From contig NC_054886.1 of the NCBI RefSeq assembly GCF_018320785.1, positions 33,091,732 to 33,155,731 of the forward strand: a stretch of 64,000 nucleotides of DNA. Reading direction: 5' to 3'. The notes beneath the pieces are model-generated. The model was given only the letters and a program-made list of their open reading frames with translations. It was not told the DNA's origin and ran no database searches. Below are positions 34,201 to 45,504 of the stretch, piece by piece (within the stretch, counting starts at the first letter, position 1; every line of letters begins with the position of its first letter). The translations under genes and the position numbers were made by a program. Origin of the DNA: Cheilinus undulatus. Taxonomy: Eukaryota > Chordata > Actinopteri > Labriformes > Labridae.

Positions 34201-34411
34201 CATTTTTAGTCATTGATAACTGCATGAAAAATGCATTTCCTTGGCCACCTGTCGCTCCCCTTTAACTACCAGGAACAGCCAAACAGAGCAGACACTACCA
34301 CTGGGTTATATGGGGTGAAACGTACCAAGTGTGGCAGAGGTGGAGGGGTGTTCAGTTTTTAATCTAAGAAAATGTTCTTTTAAAAGCAGTCAGAGAACCT
34401 TACTTGCTTGT

Positions 34412-35045
34412 TGTTACGGCCGCGGCCGTCTGGGAATCTTTACCTCCCTATTTGAGTGTGTGTGTGTGTGCTCGTGTGTGTGAGTGTTCTTGTTTGCCTG
34501 GCACTCTGCAGCTCTCAGGTTGCCCCTGCTGCATAGTCTTATTGCAGTGATTCCATCCACCTGTGAAGAAGAAGCCTGATTGGCCTGGAGGTCCTGCAGC
34601 CCAATCCACCAACCAGAAGAGAGTGCAGAGGATAAAAGGAGCCAGCCACCAGAAGACAGGAGCAAGCTGTCACCAGCCATGCTCGTGTGCCTCTCGCTAG
34701 TTGACATTATTGTTAAACTATTGTATCTCTGTAACTTTGTTGAGGCACTAGTCTTTTGTGGTTTTTGTATAGCCTAATTAGTTACCTTATACACACACTT
34801 AGTTTATCTGTTAGTTTGTTTGCTGTTTTGTAATTCCTTTTGTTAATTAGGGTAGTTAGGTTTTTGGTTGCTTTTGTTTGCTAAAACTCAGTTAGTTTAA
34901 TAACTCTAGGTTAGAGTCTCTTTTTGTTCTCGTTTTCCATTTTGCACAGCACTCTTTAGCCCTTAGGTTGCCTCACTTTTGTTTGTCAAACCAACTTTAC
35001 TTTTGTTAAAGTTTTACTTTTGTTTGTGTTACGGCGGCCGTAACA
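34412..35045 (+). mobile_element. Solo LTR (634 bp)
   Basis: Begins TGTTACGGCCGCGGCCG and ends CGGCGGCCGTAACA, so it has TG...CA ends, with an exact 5-bp duplication CTTGT at 34407-34411 and 35046-35050. A TATA-like GATAAAAGG lies at about 34632. It is absent from the homologous site at about 48317. The superfamily of the parent retroelement cannot be told without internal sequence. Confidence 0.88.
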
Positions 35046-35195
35046 CTTGTGTTTCTGTCTTTGATGTTGAATTTTCTAGCTGAAGTTGATCATATTTACA
35101 GTTAAGAACTTTGCTTCTGATTTTAAGACGTAACTCACTGTCTCTTGTCACTTTTTGCGCCGAGGGCCACATACAGAAAATTTCAAGGATGGTGG

Positions 35196-36676
35196 CAAAA
35201 AGGAGTCAAAAGACAGTCAAAAATTGCTAAAGCGGGGTAAAAAGTGGCAAAATGGGTTAAAAATGTAAAGCAATGGAAAAAATGATTGAAAGTTGCAGAA
35301 AAGTGGTGAAAATTGGCTAAAAGTACAATAGCATTGGCAAAAATGCGTTCAAAGTGGCTATAGGTTAGGTGGTAAAATACAAAGTGGCAATATAGGCTTA
35401 AATTAGTCTTTAGTCGACTAATAGTTGAACAGGGTTTCCGCTAGACTTTTTTGTCACTGGTCAAAATGACCGGCAGTCCTCAAGAATTCCATCCACTTAG
35501 AACGACTACCGGACATTTGCTTTAACATTATTTTGCTGCATTAACAGCAGTAAAACGCATAAATCTCTCTCTTACTTTTTGTGTGAGTGGTTTAAAGTAT
35601 CAAAATGAAAGCTGCGTGCTTTTCCTTACACACGCAGTCAGTTACACAATATACACCCACTTTAAACTCATAAACAACAACAGTTAGCTTCACATCAGCA
35701 CCGTTAGCCTGTTAGCACATTGGCCACTATCATAACTTTGCAGCTTACAACAGCCAAATACCATCCTCAACAACGAAGCAGTGTTCTCTTAACTGGACAC
35801 TGCATTAGAACTCTACATTTCAAATGAAAATCGAGTCTTACCATCAGCTGCTAATATCAGTCTTCATGATGATATAACTGTAACCTCTGCTAAAGCTGGA
35901 AATCCAACCACCCTAGTTTATTTGGACTAGTCCTGAAAAGACAAAAGCTCCACAGCAGATTGTCAGGTCCAGTCCTCCTCTCATTAACTGCTTATCCAAG
36001 ACTACTTCTGCTAATTAGCCAGGAAGAGAGACAGAGCCTTCGTTATGAGCTCCAAGTGGTCCATGCCGTTCTGCACAATGTGATTCTGTGTTGACTACAA
36101 TCCAGCTTTATCTGAGGATTGGTCATAGGTAGTTTATCGAAGTCCAATACAACTCTGCTCGGCGTAGGCCTCTCTTTCTCTGCAGCTGCATCAGTGTTTA
36201 CGACGCTCAGCTGTACAGTTCCCTTTTATTTCAGCCTCTTCATTACTCAAAGCGATGACACAAAATCCTTCCATACTGCTGATGATATTAAGCCTTTGGT
36301 TAACCTGGAAAACCTCATTTAGATTAAAATTCTGCTTTACAAGAAAGCTCTGGTCAAACTTTCCCACTTTGCCTGCATAGTCCCCAGCAGTACTGAGCAT
36401 GCATACATAATTAGCCATGTGCTTGCTGTCTGAGGAGATAACCCCACCACCGCAGGACAGTAGATGTAGTAAGATTAGGCAACTTTTAATTTATATTAAC
36501 ACATTCTTGCGACATATCTTCTAGGTTACACAAAATATAATATGCAAGTATTCAGTATTTACTTATCTGGTCATTGTCATGTTTTCTGCCAGACATTTTG
36601 ACTGGTTATATTTTTATCTGCCGGACTTCCGCCCTTTTTACCGGCCAAAGACCAGCAAATGTCGGGATGGAAACTC
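35196..36676. mobile_element. Degenerate array followed by a hAT-like element
   Basis: About 35196-35400 is an AAAGTGGCAAAAATGG-type array. From 35430, CAGGGTTTCCGCTAG and ACTGGTCAAAATGACCGGCAG face TTTTACCGGCCAAAGACCAG and GGATGGAAACTC at about 36640-36676 as imperfect inverted ends. No transposase; open frames inside are not supported. Confidence 0.5.
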
Positions 36677-36741
36677 AATCTTAGCAGCCCCATGTAGTCA
36701 GAATGGTATGATCTTGGTTACATAACAACAACATAACAACT

Positions 36742-37752
36742 CGCACAAAAGAGCTCTCAGAGGACCTGCGATCAAGAATTGTCCACTTGCATGAAGCTGG
36801 AAAGGGTTCCAAAAGTATCTCTAAAAGCCTTGATGTTCATGTGTCCACGGTAAGACAGACTGTCTACAAATGGAGAAAGTTCAGCACTGTTGCTACTCTC
36901 CCTTGGCGTGGTCGTCCTGTAAAGATGACTGCAAGAACACAGCACAGAATGCTCGATGAGAAGAATCCTAGAGTGTCAGCTAAAGACTTACAGAAATCTC
37001 TGGCACATGCTAACATTTGTGTTGACAAATCTACAATAAGTAAAACATGAAACAAGAATGGAGTTCACAGGAGGACACCATGGAGGAAGCCACTGCTGTC
37101 CAAAAAACACATTGCTGCACGTTTGAAGTTTGCAAAAGAACAACTGGGTGTTCCACAGCACTACTGGCAAAATATTCTGTCCATAGATGAAACCAAAATT
37201 GAGTTGTTTGGAAGGAACACACAACGCTATGTGTGGAGAAAAAAAGGCACAGCACACCAACATCAAAACCTCATCCCAACTGTGAAATATGGTGGAGGGG
37301 CTATCATGGTATGGGGCTGCTTTGCTGCCTCAGGGCCTGGACGGATTGCTGTCATTGACGGAAAAATGAATTCCCAATTTTATCAAGACATTTTTCAGGA
37401 AAACTTAAGACCATCTGTTCACCAACTGAAGCTCAACAGAGGATGGGTGATGCAACAGGACAACGACCCAAAGCATAGAAGTAAATCAACAACAAAATGG
37501 CTTCAACAGAAGAAAATACACCTTCTGGAGTGGCCCAGTCAGAGTCCTGACCTCAACTCCATTGAGATGCTGTGGCATGACCTCAAGAGAGCGATTCACA
37601 CTAGACACCCTAATAATATTGCTGAACTGAAACAGTTTTGTAAAGAGGAATGGTCCAAAATTCCTCCTGACCATTTTGCAGGTCTGATCTGCAACTACAG
37701 GAAACATTTGGTTGAGGTTATTGCTGCCAAAGGAGGGTCAACCAGTTATTAA
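36742..37752 (+). pseudogene. Tc1-like transposase with one in-frame stop
   Basis: Encodes a nearly full-length Tc1/mariner transposase in one frame. The N-terminal helix-turn-helix region has [19 protein letters not shown] and [20 protein letters not shown]. The catalytic domain has SIDETKIELFG (first Asp), QDNDPKHRS (second Asp) and SPDLNSIEMLW (Glu). A single TGA at about 37048 interrupts the frame between the DNA-binding and catalytic parts, and the left terminal repeat is not recognisable. The right end extends to about 37970 (CATACTTTTTCTCACAACCG). Nonfunctional as it stands; it lies just upstream of the lectin copy 2 promoter. Confidence 0.9.
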
Positions 37753-37989
37753 ATCCAAAGGTTCACATACTTTTTCCACCCTGCACTGTGAATGCTCACA
37801 TGATTTGTTCAATAAAAACATGAACACATATCATTTTTTTGTGCTGTATTAGTTTAAGCAGACTTTGTCTATTGTTGTGACTTAGATGAAGATCAGAACA
37901 CATTTATGACCAAATTATGCAGAAATCCAAGAAAACCAAAAGTGTTCACATACTTTTTCTCACAACCGTATCTATATATCTATCTATCT

Positions 37990-38200
37990 AAGTGTGACAA
38001 AAGTACTTTTAGTTCCGTTGTGTTTTTTCCACTGTTTCTTTACTTCTTCTATCTTGGCTCAGACTTATCTTTAATTTTTGCAGATCATTCTGGCACAAAT
38101 ATGTCCTTTTAAGGGAAATAACTTCTCAATCAAACAGCCACATCTGAATTCAAAGATGAATTTGCACATCGGGTGCAGCCCTGTGATCCCTGCTATAAAA
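37990..38200 (+). promoter_or_regulatory. Promoter of lectin copy 2
   Basis: TATAAAA at 38194-38200, noncoding first exon ending at 38269. Homology with the copy 1 promoter starts sharply at about 37990, only about 20 bp after the Tc1 remnant. Confidence 0.6.
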
Positions 38201-38389
38201 GAACTGGTCTACTTTACCTTCTACCATTGAGAAGAGACAACAGAAAAAGGAAGCTATCAAAGCCAACAGGTAAACGATGACTTTCACCTCTTTGTCAAAC
38301 TTTGAGTTAACAACGAGGACTGATTTTATATTTCCTGCAAAGGTTTGTTAATGATACGTGTTTTTCTCTCCAGTGTTGACATCAGCATC

Positions 38390-41385
38390 ATGTCCGTCAT
38401 GAAGATTCTGGCTGTGACTCTGCTGCTCTGTGCCATGGTGGTCCTCAACGAGGCTGAGCGTGAGTATGACTTCAGTGGTTTAAAGGCTAAAACATGATCT
38501 TCCACCACTGATAGAACTGAGTTCTTAGTATGTGAGGAAAACAGAACAAAACAGTTATTTTTCCATTACAAAGTTACCTGGAAACAAAATTCCTCTTTCA
38601 AAATACACAGGTGGAGGACTAATCTGCTGATAGATTATGCATAGGCCTGTGTTCTTTCGGTAAAGCTAACATAGTCAACTTACTGTGAGAGCTAAAGCCA
38701 GCCACTATTCATGTAGCTATTTGACTATGTAGCTTTTGCAAACATTGATTAAGCTAATGTAGTTTTTTTTTCGCTTTAGCAGCATTTGCTACATTACCTG
38801 TATTTGTAGTGTCAGGGGAGTGAGATGATTTATTTGAGCCCTGCTTTCAGCCCCACAACCCCAAATATCCTAACAATGAACGTGGTAAAAAAACAAAAAA
38901 CAAAAAAACAGAAAGAAGCTTTCTAATAGTCTGTTTGTTTTGTTCAAATTCAGTCAAATTTATCAGTCCTTCTCACACATTTTAAACAAATTTTTCCCAG
39001 TGAATCTATTATAGTTTGACTAAAACTTGAAAGAGTGTCTTGCGTTCTTTCAATTTTTGTCTCCAGCAAAGACTGACCTGTTCAAGAGGTGCTATGGCTG
39101 CCCCTCTGGTTGGTATCGTAGGGCTGGGCACTGTTACCGCTTTGTCAAAGCCCCCAAGACTTGGCATCAAGCCGAGGTAATTGGCAAGATTTTGAATCAG
39201 TGAAACAACTCCTTATTTGTCAGCCACCTTAATCGCTAACAATTTGTCATTTCACTGTAGAAAAACTGCAGGAAAATGGGGGGACACCTTGCATCAGTGC
39301 ACTCTAAAGATGTGAGTGACTTTCTCAAACGGCTGGTTGACCCTTGCAACAAAAACAACAGAGCATCAGTGTGGCTCGGAGCCTCGGATACCATACAGGT
39401 ATATTTATCAATGCATACTCTTATTGACTGATGTTATTGGCAACGTTTTTTAGGTATGATTTCATCCTCTCTTTCAGTGTGTCACTTGGCGGTGGACTGA
39501 TGGCTCAGTCTTCAAGTACGAGCCCAATAGTTTCCTAGAGTATAATAGCTGCGGAGACTGTCTGCGGATGACTTTTAACCGTAGGTCACCATACTCTCAT
39601 ACTTCTCTTGAGTGTTTTTTTCAAAGTAGTTTCTTCTTAGAATCTAATTTTCCATCTTAGGATGAACTACTTCAAAATTACAATTTCAGCTGAAATTGCA
39701 TGGGGATGCTGAAAGCTGAATTGTGGAAGAACTGCTGAAAATAGCATAAAAATAGCATAAAAAAGCAGAAGTGGCAAAAAGTAGCTTAAAATGGCATTCA
39801 ATAGCTTAAAAAGGAAAAAAAATGCTGAAGGTAGCCTAAACAAAGCTGAAAATAGCCTACAAATAGCTGAAAATAGCTTATGAATAGCTGGAAGTAGCCT
39901 AAAAGTAACTGAAAATTGCATTCAATTTATATAAGGAGCTGAAAATAGCATAAAAATAGCTAAAAATAGTGGAAACATAGTTGAAAAGTGGTGAAAACGG
40001 TCAAAATTGGGATATAGTGGCAAAAAAGAAGTTGCAAAAATGGGCAAAAAAAGAGGAAGCAAGAGTTATTTAATGGCAACAGGTAGCTTTAATGGGTAAA
40101 AAATGGCAACAAAAATTGTGAAAAGGGGCAAACATAGGATCAATGTGGCAACAAGAAGTGGCCAAAACTAGGAAAAAGGTGTTATTTAATGAGAAAAGGC
40201 TAGCTTAACGGGGGAAAACTGATAGAGAAAAAATGGTGAAAATGGGTAAAAAATGGATAGAGGTTGCAACAAATGGGTAAAAAGTTGCAAAAAAAAAAAT
40301 TTGTCAGAATTGGTAAAACAGTAGGAAAAATGTGGTATTTAATGGCAAAAGTAGCCTAAATTGTGGCGAAAAATGAGTTATAGGTGACATAAAATGGTTT
40401 AAATGTGGCAAAAAAATGAGTGAAAAGTGACAAAAATGGGCAAAAAGCACAACAACTTTTGATCCTTTTTACCTCAAATATTTTTTTGTGAGCAAGAGGA
40501 GATGTGTGGCTACGTTTTGTTGTGTATATTGTAACTGTGGACCACAGATTTTTTTCAGTAGAACAGTTTGTTTGGGAAATTCTGCCTCTATTTCACACAG
40601 CCTCTGTGCTCTAAAGTGTGACATCATCACTCTAAGGCTCTTCATTTACCCCCTTTGTAAATGTCTGAGAGAGCTCAAATATTCATGAAGTTTGATCAGT
40701 GATTATTAGAAACCTGTAAAAGATATCAATAATGTGAATCATTCTTAAAGAACTGAAGAGTTGGTCTACATTTTAAAGCAAAAATGAAATCTGTATTTGG
40801 AAGTGAGCTGAAATTAAAAGCCTTAGAAGTTCAAGGAGTTTTAGAGGATTTAAAGAGCTGACCCATATGAAATAATGTTATTTTACTTTTAGAAAAAGCA
40901 AAATAGTTAAAAAAATATATATAAATGCCTGAGAGGGCACAAAAAGCTGAAGAGTATTGTAGCAGAAAAGTGAAAATAGCCCAAGGAATGCCAAAGTCAT
41001 GAGGAGTTGAAAAAAGTGCAGATTTTTAAAACTTTTCCATTGGTTTAACATTGTTAAACAAAGTTAAATATTTTAAAAATGATAAAAGTTAGAAATGAGA
41101 AAAGTCATAGCAGTCGAATGATGAAGAAACTGAATTTTTTAAAGTTTAAATGGTGTCAATACGACAAAGTATGAAGAAGGAGATAGCAGGTGCCAGAGAA
41201 GAATAAACAAAATGGCCGACGCAAATATCAGTAGTTTGGATGCTTAGCCAGCATCCAGTCATTCTTCTTTACATTTTGGATTGTACCAACATATACCTTC
41301 TTTCTCTTCTCCTACAGCAAACCCTTTCTGGGATGCCATCAAGTGCTCATACAGTCTCCCAAGTGTCTGTGCCATAAAGATCTAA
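38390..41385 (+). CDS. Secreted C-type lectin, type II antifreeze-like (copy 2, ten-cysteine form)
   Basis: Coding exons: 38390-38459 (signal peptide identical to copy 1), 39067-39176, 39261-39398, 39478-39580, 41318-41385. The total is 489 nt, 162 aa, with all phases consistent. Hallmarks are FKRCYGCPSGWYRRAGHCYRF, VWLGASD, FKYEPN (EPN motif kept), FWDAIKC and SVCA. The mature protein has ten cysteines: the six of copy 1 plus one each in FKRC, DPC, QCV and NSC. Ten is also the number in type II antifreeze proteins, but the spacing near the C terminus differs, so antifreeze activity should not be assumed. Intron 4 is enlarged to 1.7 kb by a repeat insertion. AATAAA is at 41598-41603. The frame is fully open, so it is likely functional. 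Confidence 0.9.
39690..41262 (+). repeat. Insertion in lectin copy 2 intron 4: AATAGCTGAAAGTAGCC-family repeat
   Basis: Starts near TTTCAGCTGAAATTGCATGG, followed by degenerate units AGCTGAAAATAGCATAAAAAT, an AAAAATGGGCAAAAAG array (about 39960-40450), a less repetitive stretch, and an end with AATGGCCGACGCAAATATC and GGATGCTTAGCCAGCATCC. The equivalent copy 1 intron is only 397 bp. Related copies lie at 30745-30925 (inverse) and 52150-53475. Confidence 0.7.
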
Positions 41386-41716
41386 GGAATCCCAGACTAA
41401 GAAGCCAGCTGAAAAGACCAGCCACAGGTCTTTCTACACTTCTGCATCTCCCTTCTTTTCTGTTTCTGTAGCACAGCTTAACGAACGAGGCAGCAGACGG
41501 GAGCTGGAAGGTCTTTGAGACAAAGTGAATGAGTTCTGGAGAGATTTCTTTAAGCACAATCTTATCCTGCAGTGATCTGTCGTCTTTCTGTTTTCAAAAT
41601 AAAATACTGCAAGCATTCAAACAAGTGTTTGGATTTTCTTTCTTAATGTTTGTATGTGGGCCATTCTACCAAATTAGTGGAAATTGCAGTCTCATACTAA
41701 AAAACACCTTTAAAAA

Positions 41717-41758
41717 AAAATATATATATATTTATATATATATATATATATATATATT
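41717..41758. repeat. TA dinucleotide microsatellite
   Basis: A run of TATATA with minor interruption in the 3' flank of lectin copy 2. The corresponding place after copy 1 has only AATATTCGATATTC, so the expansion is copy-specific. Confidence 0.85.
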
Positions 41759-42069
41759 CAAATCCTTTATATTTATTAATGATTGTTATGATCTGTTCAA
41801 TGCAAGCATTAGTTCAGTTAGCATTAAGTGAAGTATATAAAATGACCTTTTTATGTGACTTTGTATTGGGAAGTGGCTGTCCCGAACTCTAACGTCTGAC
41901 TTTCAATGAATAAAAATATCATTTATGTGTTTTTTGTTTTTTTGTTTTTTCCAAATGGGTTTATTTAAACATCTTTTTGATATCTCTTAAAGGGAAGTTG
42001 AAATATTCAAACTGATTTTGTGGTTTTATTGTTAATTCAAGAAATAAACGTCAAAAAAAGCTGTCCCAT

Positions 42070-42850
42070 GTTTTCATGCCAATACTGAAACAAGATGAGT
42101 TAAGGTCCATAGTTTTCAGCCACTAACACCAAAATTTTACCAACAATAAAGACGGACTTCCTCTCTCTACAGGCCCCATGGTGAGTGCAGAAGTAGTACC
42201 ATTTTTAAGTTACTGTGTTGAAAAGTCTGAAAAATCAAATGTTTTTTTTTATGGCTGTCACTACCCAAACACATCATTTCTGCTACTAAATAAATGTATT
42301 TTGGTTTAATTGAAAGATGCACCATTTTTATTCATGAACATCTTTTTAAACTATGATTGCTAGCCATATTTAGCCTAGCATTACTGAGGTTTGTTACTAA
42401 TTAGCTTAAAAGTTCACTACCCAAACAGTCACTAAACATATGGTAACGCTACCGCTGTGACCTGATTGTTTCGGTTATGACAAAATGAATTGATGTCAAT
42501 TAATAACAGAACAAAGAATTTAATTTTTCAAACGTATAGACAACTCTTATATCTATTTCATCATTTGTTTTCCTGGAGAAAGATAAAACATAAAATGCCT
42601 TGGAAAAAGAAAAAAGAAAAACTGGAGCAGAGCAACTCATATCTTAAAGTGAACTTATAAACAACTTAAACTGCATTTTTACTGGCACCTTTATATTAGA
42701 GCTGTCAAAGTTAACGTGTTAATACCGCGGTATCTTAAATTACTTTTGATGCCACAAATTTTTTTGTCACACGATTAACAAATACGCGTTCTGTCGTGAT
42801 GCGGTGCAAGCAAGCAGAAATGGAGTTTACCAGGAGTTTGTAGAGTCTTA
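42070..42850. other. Spacer
   Basis: No supported gene or classified repeat. It lies between the end of lectin copy 2 homology (about 42040) and the PIF-like element. Confidence 0.4.
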
Positions 42851-43792
42851 GGGTGTTCTCACACCTGAAAGTCCGGACCAAGGTCCGTGTTTTTGTTACA
42901 TTGTATACATTTGGTTCGGTCTGTTTGGGTTTCACACGGTCATTATTGCAAACGGACTAACAGACTTTACATGACAAACCTACGTGATATCGTCATCAAC
43001 TACGGGGTGTCGTAGTAGTGTGTCTCTGTAGTTTACATTGATTGGTCATTTGGCTGGTGGGCGTCTGACATCAACACGTTGAATAATGTGAGTCTTGAAT
43101 GTTGTCAACAATGAATGAAATCATCATTCCCACTATCAGATTATTGTTGATTTTCTACTACCAAAAGCAACAACTTGAAGAGCTGTAAATAAGGCTGGTC
43201 CGAGTTCGTCTTATGAGTTCTAACATTAGATGACAACTTTATCGTCGTTGACAGGAAAGGAGAAGAAAGTATGCAATCCCGTGAACCATTGCAACACCGA
43301 CTCAGGAGAGAAGGTATGTGTTGTAAAACTCTTGAAAAGATGAGCTGTCAATAGTGAGGTATAACTTTCTACAATTTGATGAAATTCTCCGTGCTTGGAC
43401 ATCTCCATTTAACATAATAACGGACACTTCTACTCCTCACGTAACGTAAAACAGCTACCGTTAGCCCACCCTGTCCAGGCTGCTGGTTAATTTCAGTAGT
43501 GTGAGATTGTTGTGTGCTCTTCCGTGGCTCATTTTGTTATGGTGATGGATTTCCTTTGCCGGTAGTCATGTCGTAACTTCCTGTCATTGATACGAAGGTC
43601 CGAACCTTTCAAAATAAAGCTTTCACACTGGGCATGAACTAGACCGTGGTTCCCGACCGAGACCACCTCTTTTGGGTCCGGCTGTTTGGTCCAGACCACG
43701 GTCCAGAGGAGGTTTCACACCTATCATTTTGGTTCGGACCAAACAGAAAAGTCCGAAAGTCCGGACCAAATGATGTAGGTGTAAGAGCCCCC
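42851..43792. mobile_element. PIF/Harbinger-like miniature element (copy 2, 942 bp)
   Basis: Ends are GGGTGTTCTCACACCTG and AGGTGTAAGAGCCCCC, with exact TTA duplications at 42848-42850 and 43793-43795. The interior closely matches 29697-30629. No transposase. Confidence 0.82.
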
Positions 43793-43840
43793 TTAAACAA
43801 CCCATACCACTCGCTGGCCGAGTACACTGCATGCAGAGAC

Positions 43841-44362
43841 CAGTATTAATTCTGGCAGCTATTTTTAATTTTAGTCTTAGTTTTAGTCTTTAAATGAAAT
43901 TTTAGTTTTAGTCCCATTTTAGTCATTTGTACCCTTTTTAGTTTTAATCTAGTTTTAGTCGACAAAAACTCAAAACATTTTAGTCTAGTTTTAGTCCATA
44001 AAAGTCCTCACATTTTAGTTCTTTACTTTCAGTCCAAGCATTTATTCTCTTGCCTAAATTTGGTACCAAATCATGGTAGTGTGTTCTCTGCCAAACCTGG
44101 GGTCCCTGCTTTCTACAGCTGAGAGGCAGAATAGCCACAGATGCATGGCATTTTGACAGATTTACCCACAGTGGAGAAATATCACAGATTTTGAATATCC
44201 TACGAAAACTACATTACATTTTAGTCTAGTTTTAGTCATTTTGGCAAAAACTTTAGTCATCACATATATATTATTGTTAGTTTTAGTCTAGTTTTTATCA
44301 TGGCAAAAAAAGACTGTCGACAAATAGTTTTTGTCATGGTTTAGTCGACGAAATTAACACTG
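43841..44362. mobile_element. Nonautonomous hAT-like element, CAGTGTTAATTTT family (copy 3, 522 bp)
   Basis: Ends are CAGTATTAATTCTGG and CGAAATTAACACTG, with a perfect 8-bp duplication GCAGAGAC at 43833-43840 and 44363-44370. The interior matches the copies at 7798 and 11357. Confidence 0.92.
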
Positions 44363-44765
44363 GCAGAGACCCGCCCCCTTAGCCATGGTGGATTGTTTAT
44401 AACAGGGATGCTTAGACAACTCTGCAAGCAGGGATGGACTTGCTTTCTGGCATACCAGGCATTTCCAGGTGGGTCGATGCACTTTTGGGCCAGTATGATT
44501 TATTCGTTTTTTTATTTACGTTATGTACCCGCTCCATAGCCGCGCTGAATTTTAACTGAATGCCAAATTAAAAGAAAAAAAAACAAAAAACATTTAATCA
44601 AGATGCTGCAAAAGTATCAAAGACTCTGCAGTTCCTATAGGAGACGGTCTGATGCATGGTGAGTGTACAGCTACATCATGAGGAGGAGACAGAGCAGGAC
44701 AGGCTGGTGTGGGACAGGAGCAGAGGTGTTCCAGGTGAGCCTGAGAGTGAAGAAGCTCTGTAGAG

Positions 44766-45170
44766 CAGAAGTTCTCAACGTGGGGGTCGGGACCCCATTG
44801 GGGGTCGCAAGATGCCTTAAAAAACTTTGAATATTTTTGAAATATTTCTTTCCTACCTAATCTTGTTACTAGTAGTTGCCACCTTTCATCAACCTCTGCA
44901 AAGTTGGGATGCATTTTTGCCTCTTTTTCACACAGTTACCATCTTTACACCAATTTTGCCAAATTTAAAGCCATTTTCATCACTTTTTCCCTGACTTTTT
45001 TTTTTTTTCCCTTTTTTTTTTTTGCTAATTCTTTTTGCTAAGCCTTGTCTGCACATGACTATTCCTCAGTGTACATGGCTGTGTTCAACCACCTTCAGGT
45101 ACAGTGGGGGTCCCTGGTCCTTGGCACCTTTATTTTGGGGGTCATGGTCTGAAAAGGTTGAGAACCTCTG
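44766..45170 (+). mobile_element. Nonautonomous hAT element, CAGNGGTTCTCAA family (405 bp)
   Basis: Ends are CAGAAGTTCTCAACG and GGTTGAGAACCTCTG, with a perfect 8-bp duplication CTGTAGAG at 44758-44765 and 45171-45178. The internal TTTTTGCC array is much shorter than in the copies at 17435 and 26707. Confidence 0.92.
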
Positions 45171-45504
45171 CTGTAGAGTATCGGAGTATAAGCTAAAAGC
45201 ATTACTAGACTGTGGGTCTCCTTTATTTATGAAGAAAAGAAATTTGAGATTAAATCTGTAGCTCTTCTATGATCTGAAGAATGAAAAGATATAAAGTCCT
45301 CTTACTACACCTTAAAAGTTCTCCACTGAGACTTCTTTTACTTTGTGTGTTCATGAGTTTTGAAAAGCAGCTTCAGATGTGTGTTTATTATTATTCCATA
45401 TTTTACTGGAGTGATGACAGTCATTTCTTACTGTTAGCATTTATTTTACATTTGGGCATTTTTAAATTTGAAAATAAAAACATGATAAGTAATAGCAGAC
45501 ATTC

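Larger units (their letters stand above)
30926..35195 (+). repeat. Duplicated block, copy A (with three insertions)
   Basis: Segments 30926-31797, 33575-33810, 34201-34411 and 35046-35195 align collinearly with the continuous block 47022-48476. The intervening pieces (31798-33574, 33811-34200, 34412-35045) are absent from the other copy and so are later insertions here, or losses there. The duplicated sequence itself has GCCACTTTTAACC arrays and no recognisable gene. Confidence 0.85.

Noticed and set aside
38390..41385. Calling lectin copy 2 an antifreeze protein because it has ten cysteines
   Set aside because: The cysteine spacing near the C terminus differs from type II antifreeze proteins and the EPN sugar motif is kept; a lectin role is at least as likely.
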